From contig JAEUQE010000352.1 of assembly GCA_016789785.1 (NCBI GenBank), forward strand, positions 1-6,142: a DNA stretch of 6,142 bases, read 5' to 3'. The number at the start of each line of letters is the position of its first letter. The first letter of the stretch is position 1. The translations under genes and the position numbers were made by a program. This document shows, piece after piece, positions 5,064 to 6,142 of this stretch. The notes beneath the pieces were generated by a model. It was given only the letters and a program-made list of their open reading frames with translations. It ran no database searches and was not told where the DNA came from. The stretch comes from Bryobacterales bacterium. Its GTDB lineage: Bacteria > Acidobacteriota > Terriglobia > Bryobacterales > Bryobacteraceae.

Positions 5064-5072
5064 CTGACCCGG

Positions 5073-6142
5073 ATGAAAGACACCAAACCACAGCCGCCTG
5101 GACCCTACCAGCCCAATCTTCTGTCTGAGGCCGCCGACTCCGGGTCAAACCTCGTTGACGTCGAGAAGAACGTGACCAGTCTGGGCTTCTTCACGCCTTC
5201 ACGGTCGCGAGGGAAGGTGGAGGTCCGCGAAAAGAGTATCCGATTTCGAAGGGAGGAGAACGGCAAGGTCATTGAGACCACGGCGCGGATTCTGCCATCG
5301 GCCCGCTATGGCCTTCCCACGACGGCGGATCAGGATAAGTTCCTTGCCCTGCAGAAGATCATCAGCGAGATTCGCGCCAGGCGCGGCCGCGTGGAGAACC
5401 CGGTGAGTTTCACCTCCAGGGAGATGCTTGCGATTCTGGGATTGCAGGACGCCGGAAACAACTACCAGGACATCTACGATTGGATGGACCGGATGACGGC
5501 GACCACCATCCATTCCAACGGTGTGATCTATCTGGCCGACCGCAAGATGTGGGCAAGCAACACGTTTCACGTCTTCGAACAGGTGGTGCGTTTCGGATCG
5601 GCCATGAGCGATGGGCGGGTGGCCGACCGGAACTACATCTGGCTTTCGGAATGGCAACTGAACAACATCAACAACAACCACCTGATGCCGGTCGACCTGG
5701 AGACCTACCGCCGGCTGCGGGGCTCGATTGCCAAGGCTCTGGTGCCGCTGCTGCAGGTGTGGCTTTACGCCTCGCGCAACCGGGGGCGCTTTGAAAAGCG
5801 CTACCACGACCTGTGTGAGATCCTCGACATCAAGCGGGAAGGCCACCGCGCGCATATCCGCAAGCAGCTAGGACCATCTCTGGACGAGCTGGTGAGCTTC
5901 GGGTACCTGAAAAGCTGGTCGATTGAACTGACGGCGGATGGACGCGAATTCAAGCTGGTTGCCGAGCACGGGCCGAAGTTTCTGGAAGACACGCCGCTGG
6001 CCCTGTCCGATGGGGCGAGAGAGGGCGATGGCGCCGATCCCGCTGAGGACGCCTTGCGGGCGCCGCCGGATCTGGTGAACGAACTCCGCAGCCGTGCCAT
6101 CAGTGAACGGGCCGCGCGGAAACTGCTGCGCGAATTGCCGGC
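5073..6142 (+). CDS. plasmid replication initiator protein (RPA type), 3' end beyond window
   Basis: An open frame of 356 codons runs off the right edge. After a Pro/Ser-rich N-terminus (residues 1-35) there is a beta segment (~50-76), then ARYGLPTTADQDKFLAL (77-93), the opening of the first winged-helix domain of plasmid initiators. It continues with VSFTSREMLAILGL, NNYQDIYDWMDRM (W137) and TTIHSNGVIYLA. The second domain follows: WQLNNINNNHLMPVDLETYR (~193-212), a helix GSIAKALVPLLQVWLYA, then FEKRYHDLCEILDI, RAHIRKQLGPSLDELVSFGY and LKSWSIE (279-285). The order matches the Replication initiator protein A family (PF10134) as I know it. The tail (APPDLVNELRSRAISERAAR and on) resembles the C-terminal helix of such proteins. 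It would bind the upstream iterons, open the AT-rich region and recruit helicase. ATG 5073 is the first start after an in-frame TAG at 5025; no strong Shine-Dalgarno precedes it, which suits low expression. Confidence 0.85.
   Translation, partial: MKDTKPQPPGPYQPNLLSEAADSGSNLVDVEKNVTSLGFFTPSRSRGKVEVREKSIRFRREENGKVIETTARILPSARYGLPTTADQDKFLALQKIISEIRARRGRVENPVSFTSREMLAILGLQDAGNNYQDIYDWMDRMTATTIHSNGVIYLADRKMWASNTFHVFEQVVRFGSAMSDGRVADRNYIWLSEWQLNNINNNHLMPVDLETYRRLRGSIAKALVPLLQVWLYASRNRGRFEKRYHDLCEILDIKREGHRAHIRKQLGPSLDELVSFGYLKSWSIELTADGREFKLVAEHGPKFLEDTPLALSDGAREGDGADPAEDALRAPPDLVNELRSRAISERAARKLLRELP

Larger units (their letters stand above)
4403..5072. other. putative iteron-type plasmid replication origin
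   Basis: This 670-bp stretch has no credible gene and is filled with ordered repeats. Going left to right it holds a hairpin, an inverted iteron and the second motif family inside a large inverted repeat, and an isolated iteron. It continues with ~218 bp of mostly unique DNA, five tandem iterons, and an AT-rich segment with paired 13-mers ending at the replication initiator ATG. Iterons followed by an AT-rich melting region next to a rep gene is the standard arrangement in theta-replicating iteron plasmids. I found no convincing DnaA box (TTATCCACA or a close variant). The unique part (4649-4866) contains only AGTACGG half-sites at 4695-4701 and 4841-4847, which equal the outer seven bases of an inverted iteron. 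Confidence 0.75.

Noticed and set aside
4638..5148. Minus- and plus-strand frames through the iterons giving GLKYG/GLRYGG-type or SIPKLRTSIPK-type repeat peptides
   Set aside because: The 21-bp period makes any frame look like a repeat protein, but the 22-bp step shifts the frame mid-array (GLKYG turns into GIEVR). An exact iteron copy also lies outside the array. The repeats are DNA sites, not coding.
5199..5855. Minus-strand 218-codon frame opposite the initiator
   Set aside because: It mirrors the plus-strand initiator, whose winged-helix motifs are clear, and has no recognisable content of its own.
1..6142. tRNA, rRNA or riboswitch
   Set aside because: No tRNA cloverleaf arms, TTCGAATC-like T-loop in proper context, rRNA segments or known riboswitch cores were recognised by eye on either strand.

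Overview
The window looks like part of a plasmid, or of an integrated plasmid-like element, from a GC-rich Gram-negative soil bacterium. The features are lipoprotein signal peptides, a TPR lipoprotein, an AbrB-PIN toxin-antitoxin pair and a replication initiator of the RPA type. The protein style reminds me of Acidobacteriota (Bryobacter/Solibacter-like), but that is a low-confidence inference; no rRNA or other marker gene is present.

Layout. Positions 1-1835 (minus strand) are the first ~611 codons of a large TPR-repeat lipoprotein whose C-terminus lies beyond the left edge. Positions 1957-2424 (minus) encode a small predicted lipoprotein of unknown function. It is preceded by a 23-bp tandem duplication around its start codon and a possible 17-codon leader ORF. 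Positions 2548-2802 (minus) are the C-terminal half of a GNAT acetyltransferase of the TacT toxin-like group, cut off at its 5' side. About 230 bp of non-coding, hairpin-containing DNA follow (2803-3034), with motifs that look like insertion-sequence debris. Positions 3035-3729 (minus) hold an intact vapB-vapC pair overlapping by 4 bp. Position 3887 (plus) begins a 171-residue protein of unknown function with a probable helix-turn-helix.

The most interesting part is 4403-5072, a 670-bp gene-free block with the full anatomy of an iteron-type replication origin. It has five tandem 18-bp repeats at 21/21/22/21-bp spacing (4867-4969), one exact isolated copy (4631-4648) and one inverted degenerate copy (4453-4470). 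The inverted and isolated copies form the outer ends of a ~196-bp imperfect inverted repeat that also contains a second motif family (CCGGTCTCAATT). An AT-rich stretch with two adjacent 13-mers (5020-5045) follows the array, and then comes the start of a replication initiator gene (5073 to the right edge).

How the parts fit: the initiator presumably binds the iterons and melts the AT-rich 13-mers. The inverted outlying iterons may serve copy-number control or initiator autoregulation. The vapBC pair ~1 kb away is a plausible stability module. The 3887 gene, between the toxin-antitoxin pair and the origin, is a candidate accessory regulator of the replicon. These roles are inferred from arrangement, not shown by the sequence.
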